Of a DNA stretch of 39,303 nt, positions 1 through 12,284 are shown piece after piece. The stretch is from Welwitschia mirabilis (lineage: Eukaryota; Gnetophyta; Gnetopsida; Welwitschiales), in the NCBI GenBank assembly GCA_051453625.1, contig JBOZIK010000001.1, positions 250,161,549 to 250,200,851 of the forward strand. The letters are read 5' to 3'. Within the stretch, counting starts at the first letter, position 1. Each line of letters starts with the position of its first letter. The position numbers and the translations under genes are program-made. The notes under the pieces were generated by a model. That model had not been told where the DNA came from, did not search any database, and saw nothing but the letters and a program-made list of their open reading frames with translations.

Positions 1-800
1 ATCTTAAGTCTTGAAATTTGGGACATGACAAGTATTCATTAACTAAGGAGTATAATGAAAAACATCTAAGAATAGTATTGGGTACTTTAAGAATAAATCA
101 ATTTTATGGTAGCCTTGAATAATGTAAATTTTAATTAACAAAGATTAAATTTTTAGAACCTACAATTTTAGAAAAATATATTAGTGTCGATAGTAATAAA
201 GTACAAGTAGTAGTAGATTGAGCTAATGCAGAATCAATAACTAAGATTAGAAGTTTTCTTGGATTGGTTAGATATTATAGAAGATTTGTTTCAAACTTTT
301 CAAGAATTACAGTTCATCTTACATCCTTGTTGTAGAAAGATAATCTATTTAGTTGGATAAAATGTTTTGATAAAGCACCTAAAAATTAAAAGAAACACTT
401 ATATTCACTTCTATTATGAAAATATCAGAACATAGAGAAATGTATATAGAATATACTGATGCTTCTGAAGAAGGGTTAGGAGTAGTATTAATGGAGAAAG
501 AAAGAGTTATTTCTTATGCATATAATTAAAGAACTATGAAAGGAATTATCTTATTCATAATTTAGAGCTAACTACTATAATTCATGCAATTAAGATTTGG
601 AGGCATTATTTATATTAAGAAAGATTTAAAATTTGAAGAGATCATAAAAGTATTAAATACATTTATACTCAATTCAACTTAAATCTTAAACAAATGAAAT
701 TGGTGGAATTATTATAAGTTATGAATTAAAAAAAACTAATATAAAGTAAAATCAAATGTAATGGCTAATACTTTAAGTAGAATAAGGTATTTGATTGCTT
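1..800 (+). pseudogene. Chromovirus (Tekay/Del-like) pol remnant: RT end and RNase H
   Basis: Decayed Ty3/gypsy polyprotein segment that once copied element RNA into DNA and removed the RNA strand. Reading with frame changes gives KEYNEKHLRIVLGTLR (about 43-90), then TKIRSFLGLVRYYRRFVSNF (240-299), the conserved RT/RNase H connection. RNase H follows at about 420-540 with YTDASEEGLGVVLME, where the first catalytic Asp is kept, and then NYLIHNLELTTIIHAIKIWRHYLY. The order ends in VMANTLSR near 760-780, matching the usual ADALSR end of the domain. The window starts inside RT, so the fingers and the YxDD box are missing. In-frame stops replace Gln and other residues, and several frameshifts are needed. 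The integrase remnant follows on the same strand. The lineage is inferred from wording close to plant Del/Tekay elements; another chromovirus branch is possible. Confidence 0.85.
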
Positions 801-879
801 AAATGGATGAAAAGATTTATATAATTAATTTTTTACCTACAATAGAACTATCATCTATGAAAAATGGTAAAATAAGAAA

Positions 880-2235
880 GGATTAAAGTATTTAAAGTTT
901 TTCCATGAATAATTTGTTACTTTTTGATAAAATTATAGTACCTAATGAAGAACAAGTAAAATAGAGTACTCTCAATGAATTTAATAGTCCACAGTATGCC
1001 ACTCACCTAGGAGTTAATAAGATATAGAAAGATATTAAATAATATTTTTGATATCTACTAATGAAGTTTAAAGTTTCTAATTTTATAGAAAAATGTATGA
1101 ATTATTAACTAGATAAAGATAAACATCAACATCCAGCTAGATTTTTGTATTCCCATGGCATTCCAGAACAGATATTGAAGGTACTTGATATGGATTTTAT
1201 CAGAATTTTATGCAATATGAAAGAATTTTATGATTTTACTTTGGTAGTGGTTGATCATTTAACTAGAAGTTTATATTTTTATTTAGTGAAAATAATAGAT
1301 TCAGCTAAAAAATTATAAAGAAGTATGTAAGAAATATAGTTAAATTGCATGAAATATATAAAAGAATTTTTTTAGATAGAAATAGTAACTTTACATCTAG
1401 ATTTTGGTTATCATTCCAAAAAGAATTAGAAACTAATTTAAATATGAGTACATATTTTCATCCTCAAATGAGTGGTCAAATATAAATAACAAATAAAATT
1501 TTGGAATACCTATTAAGGTTAATAATTTGGAATTTTTGAGGATCTTGAATGGATTATTTAGCATTGATGAAATTCACCTATACAGTAATAATCAAGAGTC
1601 AGTAGGATACATACACTTTAAAGCATTATATGGAAGGAAATGTGAAACACTAATAACATGATTTGATGTAGTAGATGAGAAAATTTTAAAGGTATCATCT
1701 ACTCAAGAATTCAAAGAGAAAGTAAGAATGATTAGAAAAATTTAAATATGATGAAGGATATGTAAGATAAGTATGAAAATCATCATATAATACTTATAGA
1801 CTTCTAAAAAGAAGATCATATTTATCTTAAATGATTGCCTCTCAAAGAAGTTTTTATGTTTGGTAAAAAGAAAAAAATCAACTTTAAGATTTATAGGTCC
1901 TTATTAGATTATTAAAGAATTAGATCTAGTAGCTTTGAATTTATCCTTATCAAAACATTTATCAACTCTTTATAACGTTTTTCTACATATCGTTATTGAT
2001 GACATATTTAATTGATGAGAGAAAAATACTTATTTAGTACCAAATGATATTCTTCAAGAATTTTTAGTTAAAGCTCAATTGATTAGTATTTTAGTTTAAA
2101 GACAAATTGTGTTACAAGAAAAAATATATAATTGTATAATATTCATTTATAAGATTAATCTATAAAACAAACAACTTGGGAGATAAAAGTAGATATTAAG
2201 TAATGAAAATTAAAGCATTTATCACATCTCCATAA
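880..2235 (+). pseudogene. Chromovirus integrase remnant with chromodomain trace
   Basis: Decayed integrase of the same element. Around 980-1130 it reads YATHLGVNKI, then FIEKCMNY, the HHCC zinc region; the second Cys of the last pair now reads Tyr. LDMDFI at 1184-1198 carries the first catalytic Asp. DRNSNFTSRFW at 1375-1407 carries the second. The catalytic Glu expected 35 residues later is a TAA stop at 1483-1485, just after HPQMSGQI. KHYMEGNVK (about 1625) matches the EALYGRKC stretch of the family in another frame. LRFIGPY and VALNLSLSKHLSTLYNVF (about 1880-1980) match the C-terminal domain. A weak chromodomain-like tail (ISILV, RQIVLQEKIYN, QTTWE-like end) runs to about 2190. Many stops and frameshifts make it non-functional. 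Its end about 25 bases before a PPT and LTR start fits the normal element order. Confidence 0.85.
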
Positions 2236-2243
2236 AGAAACTT

Positions 2244-2260
2244 CTTAATGAGGTAATAAA
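2244..2260 (+). other. Degenerate polypurine tract (PPT) before 3' LTR
   Basis: A short purine-biased run (aatgaggtaataaa) lies directly before the TGTCACATCCC start of the LTR. In Tekay/Del-type elements a G-rich PPT sits at this place and primes plus-strand synthesis. Position after integrase and before a TG start supports the call; the tract itself is eroded. Confidence 0.5.
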
Positions 2261-2902
2261 TGTCACATCCCAATTTTTTTAAATGTTTAAAACTTAGACT
2301 AAAACTATTTAAATATTTTAAACAAAGATAAATAAATAAATAATATATTCTAAATTAATGTCTTATAAGATAAAATATTTATTATAAGTAATAAAATATG
2401 CAAAGATGATAAAACATTATCTTAATGTTATCTGATGAAATTTATTTACTAAATGTCTAAACTTAATTAGTTAAATAAAAATATTTTTTATTTATTTTCT
2501 TTTTCTTATTTATGAAAAATAGTGACATGCTTTTGAAATTTTAACATTACCTTATGGATGCCGTATTTGAGTTACTATTAATGATTTATTTTGAAATTTC
2601 AAAAAACTAGTGATTTTTCATGTAATAAACTTTATTTTTTTTTTAATGCTGATTATGGACAATGCCAAAGAAATTTGAATTATGTAGCTTATGCATTTAT
2701 TATGAAGGCATCGTTTCACGGATGTTATTGGCAAAGTAATTTTTAGCATGATAAGCATGTAATATTATTTATAATAAAATATTAAATATACCAAGTGATT
2801 AGAAAAAGTAGTAATTGGGAGCTAAAGAATTCTAATTGTTTTTCTCGAGATAGTAGTAACTTAGGTGTACCTTCATATCCTATATTCCTTTTTGTACTCT
2901 TG

Positions 2903-2913
2903 TTATATATAGG
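2903..2913 (+). promoter_or_regulatory. TATA-like box inside the chromovirus LTR
   Basis: The string ttatatatagg lies about 640 bases into the LTR, followed by a pyrimidine-rich stretch. This is where the U3/R border of a plant LTR could be. AT-rich background makes chance matches common. Confidence 0.35.
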
Positions 2914-3354
2914 AATTTCTTCCATTTTATTCTTGTTTTTAAAAAAATATTTTATTACCTAATCTTTATGACCTTAAATACTAGATCCTTAAAAACTTTG
3001 AAGTCTTAAAATCCTTAAAGTCTTAGAGCCTTTGGAAGATTAAAAAGCTTTACACTAAATTTTTTGATATGCTTCTATGTTCTTGCATCTTCTCATGGTC
3101 TAAAATAGTTCTTGTTTGTTAAATTTATTTATTTTTAGAATTCTTATAAAATACTAAAGTATTGATTGGATTGAAAAAATATGTATGTTGGTATTTTTAA
3201 GATTCATTATTATATGACTTTATTTCTTATGAAGTAGGAAAATGATGTTTTATTAGAAAAATCTATGAAGTAACTTAATATTAGGAGTAATAACTTGTGT
3301 TTATGAATCTTATCATTTCATATAATGTCTTCTATTTATTCAAATCTTCATAGA

Positions 3355-3600
3355 AATGAGAATTCCATAGATTGAAGAGTGAGGTAGTGGAATTTTAAAA
3401 ACCCATAGATTGTTGAGTGAAGTAGTGAAAATTAAAGAACCATAGATCTATGATTAAAGTACAAAAAAATTAAAAAAAAACATAGGTAATTGAGTTATAA
3501 AGTGAGATTGATAAATTAACAGATCACTCAATGAGGTAGTGAAAGAGAGAAAAATAAATTCATAAATCATGAGTAATGTAGTAAAAGAAAAATATATAGA
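3355..3600 (+). repeat. Degenerate tandem repeat, unit about 45-60 bases
   Basis: The core cataga-t-gagtgaggtagtggaa recurs with variation: agattgaagagtgaggtagtgg (about 3370), agattgttgagtgaagtagtga (3406), gaacatagatctatgat (3438), a weaker copy at 3483, tcactcaatgaggtagtga (3522) and aatcatgagtaatgtagtaa (3565). Spacing varies. It lies inside the inferred LTR of the chromovirus. No coding role is visible. Confidence 0.6.
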
Positions 3601-3840
3601 TGTGTAGTGAAAAATGATTATTTTCTTCATAAACCCATTACTTGAAAATTTAGATATCTTATTCTTATAATTGTCTTAATATATCTTATGTCTTTGTATT
3701 CTTTATCTAATCCATACGAAAAACTAATGATGAATTCATGATTCTCACTCCACACTCTTTGTGCTGAACAAGTTAAAATTTAGAGAAAATAAGAGGTTGA
3801 ACTAATTCTCAAGTAGGCATGTAAGAGTAAAGTTATTATT

Positions 3841-6178
3841 GTCTATGTTATTCTTAAAAAAATATGTTTATAGTGATTTGTTTATTTTTTAAAACTTGTA
3901 ATATTATCATAACTTCTTATAGATCTTTTATATTTCAAATATTATAATCATCTAATTATAATAGCCTCAAAATATATTAACTTTAATATGTACTTTTGTT
4001 TACTTAAAAATTTTTGGTTATTAGTATTTTGATGGTTATTCATTTTAGAATCATTTTTTTATTTAAAAAGATGCAAGTTTGATAAATTGTCTATGATAAT
4101 TTGTGTGCGTCTTTTTCAATCTAATGTAAATTCTATAAAATATTTCATTATTTAAATAAGAGTATCATTAAGATGGACAATATGCTTATAAATAATATTT
4201 TGTTAACATTTTTTCTAATTTTAAAACATCATAAATATAGTATAGAGGTTGAAAAATCATGACCCATTTTTTCACAACTTAGTAAGTCCTAAAACTAGAA
4301 CTTAGCTAAAGATTTTTAGATGTTTCAAATACATTTGAATAAAATATACATTATTAGAGATACTATTGATTAAGTTAAGTTTGATGAAAGCACTAAAAGT
4401 AAAAGAGATAATGATGAGAGTGAAAGAGAATTGAAAAATAAATCCAAATACATATGTTCATATAGCATTTACTTTTTTAATGTATCAACTATTCATTTCT
4501 TTATGATAAGAAAAGTGAATTTGCATTTGATAATGTAGCTTTAGTAAAAGAGTGTTAAGTTACAAATGCAACTATCAAACTTAGAGAAACAATACTTTAG
4601 GTAAAGAGTTTAATTAACAAGTGAATTTGGAGGAAAGTTATCACTCATTCTAGCTAAAAAATGAAGGCCTCTAAAGAAAATGGAATTTTTATCAACAAAA
4701 AGGAGGAATCTTTATTCTTTATTCATCACTTTATGGATATGTAACAATGGATGTGACTTGCATTTATACTAAGATTGTATTTCATTTGGAAAAGAAGGTG
4801 GAATGCCATTACCAAGACAAGTGATTATTTCTCTACTATAGTAATTGCCTATATGCTAGGTGTTATGGGATGTATGAATCACTAAAGTAAATTTCTTCTA
4901 AGAATCTCCTCTATAGAAAAATGTCCCACTATATAAGTAGTTTTAAATGTCACCTTTCTTAGTGAAATGCTAGCTATGAAGAATGATGAATAAATGTATG
5001 ATAGGACTATGTGATTGTATTAGTAGTTGAGTGAGTGCATGTATAAGTACCATAATAAAATTCTATAGACTTTCTTTAATGAATTTTAAACAATAAAAAT
5101 AACATTATGTTTATAATAGAAAGATTATTTAAATAATAAACCACTTGAATTCTGTACGAATAATTTTAGTATAATTACTATTCATCTTTCAAACATAGCA
5201 CATTTTTTCTGGAATTTCTATGGCATCCTTTGAAATGATTAAAATAAAGAAGCCATTTATTAAGATGGGATAGGTTAGAAATGCATGGTTGAGCTAGCAA
5301 AGGTGGTAAAAAGGATGGTTAACATTTAAACATAGTGGAAAATATACCAACTTAGCATTAACCCATCATCCACATTATAAGAAGGAAGAAGACTGTATTA
5401 TATTGATAAAATAAGAATGGATAATTCTTGTTTTTTAATGGTTCTTTTAATAATTCCTTTATAGCCTATTATTGTTTATTAAATTAATTTGAATTTAGTA
5501 CATAACCATTCTCCATTTTTTTTACTCTTTGATAATCCCCTTTGGATGATCCATTCTTATTTCTTATTACAACTTGAAGGCTCAACTAAAGATCTTGCAA
5601 AGGTATCATGTAGCTATTGGAAATTGTATGATGAATTGTATTCTCATGTTTTTTGTAGATACATTTAATTTCTATCTTTCTAGTATATTTTTGTTAATTA
5701 TATTAAAAATGCATTATTAACTATTACCTTTATTATGTTTGGGACATTATTGTATGCATTAATCAAATTTAGAATTTCTTATGTTGGTTAGGTTGGTTCT
5801 TACATACTTTTATCTTTTAAAACTTTATCTTTTAATGTTACTTATATAAAAACACCATGGCCTTATCCTTTTCTAGTCATCTCCATATCATATACCTATA
5901 ACTATTTATTATTTTGTAAGTAAAATGCATATTATATTTACTTAACTTATGATTTCTATCTTTAGCTACTTGTGAGAATATGTTGAAGTACGAATATATT
6001 AAATTTCATTTTTCTCATGGACATATAGCTATTTTTTTAATTTCTATTATATTTAGCCTTTTGTGCTTAAATCATAGAGTCCCATAATTATGTTTCTCCT
6101 CTATGAGATCTTTTAATCCTCCTCAAACAATCAAACAATTATATCTTCTCTAATTTATAGTTTGAAAAAATTTTGTTC
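3841..6178. other. AT-rich stretch with no recognisable gene
   Basis: No open reading frame of useful length and no protein motif I recognise on either strand. About 4640-4870 is slightly less AT-rich and purine-rich but does not translate into anything familiar. Likely eroded transposon sequence, by context only. Confidence 0.5.
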
Positions 6179-6200
6179 TATATATATATATATATATATA
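6179..6200. repeat. TA dinucleotide microsatellite
   Basis: Uninterrupted TA run of about 22 bases, followed by gacacacatatat, which extends the simple-repeat texture. Confidence 0.9.
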
Positions 6201-7135
6201 GACACACATATATGGTTCAAGTATTACATGCTAAGTTAACGGATTTCTCTAGGATAAATCTATGACCTTACTATTATCTTATTATTTAGACTCATTAAAT
6301 AATTTAATCTTGATTTAGTTTTATCTATAATAAAAGGGTTTTACCTCATTGCAATTTAGTCCTAACTATTTTAACATTAAGGATTCTTATGAATTTAGTA
6401 CATTATTTTATTTCCTTACTATCAAGTATAAACTTGGCCTCTTTCTAGGATATACCACACGTATTTAAATTAATAAAATTTAATTAATTGATATTAGTAA
6501 TTAAGTTGATGGACTTTACATACTACAAGTTATCTTAGGAGTTCATGAGTTCATTAGGAGAATGATCCTTAAAATTAATCATTTAATCCTCACACAACTT
6601 CCATCAATCATTAAATGACTTTATCTAATCCCAAAGAATTATAAGCATCTTGAAAAACATCCCAATTAGTAAATTGACTTCCATTAGATATTATTAAAAT
6701 GGTTGAATCATCTGTATTTTATTAAATGTTGTCATCAACTTTTTAATTCATTGTTATTATTTTATGAAAAAACACCATAAGTATATTATGCCTTAAAGAT
6801 CATTCATAAATGGTCAAAAATTCTAATAATCTACCTTCTTTTAATGGTTATGATTATTAATAAAATTTTACTCTTATTTTATCAAACACATTCCAAAAAA
6901 TTAAAACATGCTATAATAATGATGTTAAATAGAACTAGTTTAATCTTGCAAGATATCCTGCCTCTGAGTGTTTAACAATTCCTAACAAAGACAGTGCAAA
7001 TAAGGAAGTTACCTACATTAACAAATATAAGAACTTAATTATAAAATAGATTTTGATAATTTACAATAAAGTTTTTAAATTTAAATCAACTAAAAACATT
7101 TGTTTATCAGTACTTATGCTACTAAGAGGAACTTT
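6201..7135. other. Unassigned AT-rich stretch, possibly LTR sequence
   Basis: No gene seen. A primer-binding-site-like motif follows at 7173, so at least the last few hundred bases could be the 5' LTR of an old element. Phrases such as gcaatttagtcctaac (about 6350) are of a kind seen in plant LTRs, which is weak evidence. No matching second LTR is present. Confidence 0.25.
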
Positions 7136-7159
7136 CATCTAGGTATCTTCACCTAGATG
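7136..7159. repeat. Short perfect inverted repeat (hairpin)
   Basis: catctaggt, a 6-base loop atcttc, then acctagatg: a perfect 9-bp stem. It ends 13 bases before the primer-binding-site-like motif, so it may be the tip of an LTR. It lacks the T-run of a bacterial terminator. Confidence 0.6.
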
Positions 7160-7172
7160 AGTAGGTGGACAA

Positions 7173-7184
7173 TGGTATCAAAAC
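7173..7184 (+). promoter_or_regulatory. Candidate retroelement primer-binding site (initiator tRNA-Met type)
   Basis: tggtatcaaaac matches 10 of 12 bases of the common plant retrotransposon primer site TGGTATCAGAGC; both differences are G to A. It sits after ...gtggaca, which could be an LTR end in CA. In such elements this site binds the 3' end of tRNA-Met to start reverse transcription. No gag or pol is recognised downstream, so this may be a stub. Confidence 0.4.
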
Positions 7185-10100
7185 ATAAATTTTGAAATTA
7201 CTAAATCTATTAACCCCTTTAGTATGGAACCAAATAGATTTTTGTAGGAAAATTCCTAAATATTCATCTTAAATTAGCCACTAGAAAGAAAACCATTAAA
7301 TAATTATGATTTTCTTCCACTATCCTCCATACTATACATTTGCCAAGGATGTTATAATGAAAGAATAAAATAATAAACTGAGTAAAAATTACATCAATAA
7401 CATACTCAAAATAATATGCATATATATGAGTACATGAAAATAGATAACCCCATGATGTCACAAAAATTTATACAAAAATGGTAAAATAAAGTCATAGAAA
7501 AGTGAAGAAATCAAGATGTAAATAAATGTAAATTTATATATTAATTTCCTATGTTGGTAATGGTGATGTTAGTTCTTACTCCTTTACTATAAGCTTATCA
7601 ATGGAGAAAAGGTATTATGATGGATTATCATTAAATTAGAAATGTTTATGCTAATAACCTACTTTATTCATATAATCTTATACTCTACCATCAATATACT
7701 CATCTTAAAAATCCTCAAGAGTTGTTTTTAAGATACTACTCATTAGTTAACTTGGGTGACATGCTAATTGATTTAGGTGAGTTTGTCATTTAATATCTAC
7801 TCTACTCTAGCTACTAGCTTTATCATCTTCTATAAAGTAATGTCTTATATAGTTACACCACTAGTCTAAGAAGGAGACTCATGTACCTTTAGCTAGTTTA
7901 ATCGTTTAGGAATATGAATATTTGTATCCATAAACTATTTAGATATGGTTATCAAATTAGGATGTGCATGAATTTCATGTAGTTCTAGAATATCATATCT
8001 ATGAAAAATTATTCATAATAAGCATGGATATCTCAAAGTCCATAGATATGTCATCTAAATCATGCTTTTGTGGATTCTCAAATTTTATAGTTCATAGTTT
8101 ATATCCTTTCCCTACTAAATCATGAGTAAAATATGGATATGTGAAATTATGAAATGGTTATCATGGAAGAAGAATTAATGTTATGAATAAATTTATTTTA
8201 AAGTATTATATAATACGATAACAAATAAGTGAATAATACTTTATAAGAATTTCATACATATAATAAGCTTATCTACCTACCTCTTCACTAGAAAAATAAT
8301 CATCCACTATCACTTTGATTTCCTTTGTTATCTATCTTCTCATGCTACAATGAGTCTCTAATCACATTAACTCATAGAATTCTTTGATCTCAAAAGTATA
8401 ATAGAATTCATGGCATCCAAAAATAATTTGATATGAAGCTCAGATATGATTTGATCTAAGTCAGACTTTGATTTCTTCATTTATTTACTAAAGTTCCCAT
8501 TTGTCACTAATATTAGCATGTGATATTGCCTTTGCTTTTACCCTCCAAAAGTCCTCTCTCTCACACTTGTTCACTATGAAATCTATAAGTGCATGTAATT
8601 TTTCTTTAGAGGAGAACTCATTTGTAATAATCTATCTGTCTACCTAGGATTATGTACAACACTCACAAGTAATATACATGAACTAGTACATCTAGAAATA
8701 TTTGAAATTAAATCATCGTATAAATTTCACATGAAAAGTAATCATTAAATCTGAAAAGCATGCTGTAAAAGTTAAAATTTCTACTAGAAATATGTCCTAA
8801 AGAAAGCATACATTCCTATCCCCTACCAAGAAAACCAATTCATATTAAATGATATACAAATAGGAAAGAAAATAAATAATTATGCCTTCTTATGTAAACT
8901 TCATAATAGAAGAAATATTCATTACATTAAATTAATCATTTTAACTTTAATTTTATCTAACTGTGAATTTGTTTAATTTATTCATAATGTAATAGAAAAA
9001 AATTAATTTGAAGTTAAAATTTCTAAGTTCAAGGGATTCTAGCTAAAAATACTAGTAACTCACATTATACATGGTAAAATTATAGACCATGTTTTTCAAA
9101 ATGATAATGATGAAAAAATAATATCATATTACTAAAATGATAGCTTAAAAGAACCTACAACATAAGAAATCTAAAAAAAAAATAAAAATAAAAACTAAAA
9201 GATACATCACATTTGTATCAACTATGTAAAAATCAGATTTAAAGCACTGAAATTGACAAAAACATAAAGTTATATAAAACATGAATAAAGAGAATATTCA
9301 GATGTAGAAGCTTTAGAGATATAATGTAGAAAAGAATGAAAGAAAATGAATGGAAAATGATGGAAGAAAGGATTATATTGTTCTATTTATTATAGTCATA
9401 TAGGGATTCATCTAGATAAAGGCCTTAGGATGAGGATTTATAACTTAAAAAAATTATTTTTCACATTTTCAAAATTTTTAGATTCTTACAAGATTATCAT
9501 CCATATACTTCTCTAGATGAAACAAATGGATGAATACTCAAAATTTAATATAAATAAAATGATAAAGTCATAAAATCATAATAAGTTATACATCAATTAA
9601 AAGATCCCTGTAAAGATTCCTTAGAAGCTCTAAGGAATGAGGAGGATAGCACAATTCACTCATGAAATAAATGAAATGAATTAATTTAGGAGTTAAGAGC
9701 TAACTAATTAAGGTAATTAGTAAAATAAAGGATACAATTATTAGATGATAGATGACATAGAGAAGTGACATCATAAGAGCATTAAATAAGTAAGTACCAC
9801 CCATGTTTAAAGATATATAAGATTAAAAATATAAAAAACACATTTAAAATAACACAAGCATAATTACAATCATCAAAGAAATTCAATTAATATATTAAGG
9901 AGAAGTAACTAATGAATTATAAATTTTGAGAAAACTTGGATAGGATGATGCTTATAATTAGGTAAAAATCAAAGGCATACGAAGTCCTCTCTAATGTATA
10001 ATTTTGGTTGAGGAAAAGGAAAAAAGGAGATGTGTTAATTAAAGATAAAATGAAGTATCAAAATAAATAAACTTAAGTGTAAAAATAAATTTGAAATAAA

Positions 10101-10450
10101 TAATTAAAATGTTATTAAAATATGAAATGTAAGTCAATAAAAATGAAGCATAAAAAAGATTAACTTTTTTATCCCAAATACTAACCTTGTAAAGTTCATT
10201 AATCTACATCATAAATCTTCTTAATGTTAAAGATGCATGATTTAGTACTAAACAATATAGAGCATAATATAATAATGGAAATGAGTATTATAATATTTGA
10301 GGCTAACTTTTACAAATAAAAATTAGATCCTTTATTCTAGAAAAATCCTAGTGTCATTATCTTCTTACAGATAATTTGTAATAAACTATAATAAATCATG
10401 CACAAAATCAAACATAAAATTAATAGATTCAAATAAGATAAAAGTAAAAC
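7185..10450. other. AT-rich stretch with no recognisable gene
   Basis: No usable ORF or family motif on either strand, except for a short coding-like patch on the minus strand at about 8510-8620. The peptide of the small ORF at 7264-7461 (minus) is AT-driven and matches nothing known to me. Probably eroded transposon DNA. Confidence 0.45.
8505..8620 (-). pseudogene. Short coding-like patch, function unknown
   Basis: Read on the minus strand, about 35-40 codons run without a stop and have balanced composition: SSKEKLHALIDFIVNKC, then EREDFWRVKAKAISHAN and ISDKWEL. After that, stops appear. This is less AT-driven than the surroundings. I do not recognise the family. It could be a transposon gag or transposase scrap, or chance. 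Confidence 0.25.
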
Positions 10451-11636
10451 TAATAAGAAATATTTATAAATATTAGATACTAAATCTAGGAATGAGCATA
10501 TCTCTTAGAATCTAGCATGAATAAAAGAGCTCTTGAAATGAAAATAGTTCTATTCTATTGTTAAACCAAAAATTTAAAGCTTTATTAACACTTGATTATG
10601 GTGATGTAATATCATTTATCATATGAACATTAGTAAAAAATTCAAGCCATCTTAGCTCTTATAGCATATTTGTATAGGCACGAAAAGTAGGATGTAATTC
10701 CTATAGACCATTCGACATCATTTTAAAACTATGGAATAAAATGTAAATATGAACAAATCACACAAAAATAATATAAATCTCTACATATTTTGGTACAATG
10801 GTAAGCATAATAAGTATGTAAAAAATCCACACTTGCTATCAAAAAGATTACACAAATGTTTAACTATTCTTCTTTAACTTATTAAAAACATTAATAATAT
10901 TTTATAATCCACACTTAAAATCAAGAGTATAAACTAGAGAATAATAATATTTTATCCATAAAATAGAGTAAACCTATGATGCAAAAATAAAAACCATTAA
11001 GATACAATCAAACTATCATGTTAGTCTTAAAGGCCAGCCCATCTAAGTGAAATATTTAAAAGATAAACATAGGAATCATTCATCGTACATAAAGTACAAT
11101 GGAATCAACCCCCTTATAAGCATGAATTCTCTGAAAATGTCCTCCCTATAAAGTGGATGTTTAACCTTTTTTATAGTGAAGGTTAGTATTGGATTGGAGT
11201 CTTCGTATTCTACAAGTTGATATAATGGTTGAGGTTGTTCTTTTAGTGCTAGAGGGAGTCATTGAAATTCCTCATCTTATATTATTTAATGGAGTATTTG
11301 GAATCTACATCTTATAGTATTTGGTGAATCCATAGAAATCTTGACATTGTAGTGCTTTTAGTAGGTTGTCATGAAGAATTTCACCTACTATTATTTCTAC
11401 CACATATCTCTATTATTTCCATTATTTTTTATAGGCTTGTCTTTATCATTAAGCATGTGGTCTAAAACATGGCTAAAGACTTAAAAACATTATAAAGAAA
11501 AGCATAAAATTCTTTATGAAATAAAAAGTAATAGAATACATGTTTTTATAATTAAAATAATTAAATAAATATCTTCATTTATAATAAATTAGCCTAAAAT
11601 ACTTTATGTAAATGTTAATTTTTCCATGTCATCATA
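10450..11636 (-). mobile_element. Candidate 3' LTR of a minus-strand Athila-like relic (W), far end uncertain
   Basis: The right border at 11636 is supported by a PPT/LTR junction that resembles two other junctions in this window (24103 and 38360). Read on the minus strand the LTR starts TGATGACATGG. A TATA-like string (cactataaaaaagg, minus, about 11167-11178) lies inside. The left end is only a guess from typical LTR length. The body does not match the other LTRs clearly, so it would be a different subfamily. Confidence 0.35.
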
Positions 11637-11665
11637 CCCTCAACTAGATTTTTACTAGTTTCTTA
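11637..11665 (-). other. Athila-like PPT at an LTR junction
   Basis: On the minus strand it reads aaactagtaaaaatctagttgaggg-ta, then TGATGACATGG. The same layout, ctaataaaaa-ttag-tggagg followed by a TG start, is seen at 24103 (minus) and 38360 (plus). The shared order over more than 30 bases suggests a real 3' end of an Athila-type element. Confidence 0.5.
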
Positions 11666-12284
11666 ATGAAAAGTTGATAAAGAATTAGTGACATAAAAAA
11701 AAGTTCTAAGTCAAAAAAGTTAAGGATTATATAAGAATGATGAAAAATTTAAAATTTTTAGCCATTTTAAAAGAAATAATGTATTAAAAAAAATCTAAAT
11801 GTCATAAATCCAACCAAAGTTAAACTTTGTCCTCAAAGTTTAAGAGGATAGAAAAATAAATACAAAGTTTCATAACAAATTGATGTAACATAGGATAAAT
11901 ATGCTTTATTATATGTTATTGTATTAAAACCAAAAAAAATAAAAGAAAAATAATACAAAATAAAACTATAATGCATGAGAAGGAAAAAGGAAAAATGTAA
12001 AAGATATGTGAAGTATAAGAACATTGTTATGCAAAATAGGTAATTGATAAGGCTTCACAAATCATTGTTATCAATGCGAAAAAAAGATAAAGAGTTAAAA
12101 GAAGAAAAGTTAGTATTATAAGCCAAATTGGCCATATTTAACATTATGTTTGGAGTGTGTTTTTAGGTTCTTTTTACTAGTCTAATGCTTAAATTAATCA
12201 CTTTTAATGCCAAGAACCAAGAGAAAGAATGGATAATAATTTAGATAAAAATTAAATTAATATAAAGCATTTGAAAAAGATACA
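11666..12284. other. Unassigned stretch right of the W junction
   Basis: If W is real, this is its 3' non-coding region. The only ORF (11833-12024, minus) gives a Phe/Tyr/Leu-rich AT-driven peptide and is not credible as a gene. Nothing else is recognised. Confidence 0.35.

Larger units (their letters stand above)
2261..3840 (+). mobile_element. 3' LTR of the chromovirus (right end uncertain)
   Basis: The LTR starts with tgtcacatccc at 2261. Plant Tekay/Del LTRs commonly start TGTCACG followed by CCC, so this looks like that start with CpG lost. It follows the integrase remnant and a PPT-like tract, as a 3' LTR should. A TATA-like box lies near 2905 and a degenerate tandem repeat at about 3355-3600. 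No second copy of this LTR is in the window, so its right end cannot be fixed by comparison. The given end near 3840 is a guess from where LTR-like texture stops. Confidence 0.5.

Noticed and set aside
7264-7461. 65-codon ORF on the minus strand
   Set aside because: Hydrophobic AT-driven peptide with no recognised family, lying in non-coding DNA after a primer-site motif.
11833-12024. 63-codon Phe/Tyr-rich ORF on the minus strand
   Set aside because: An AT-driven chance frame with no Kozak-like context, motif or conserved copy in the window.
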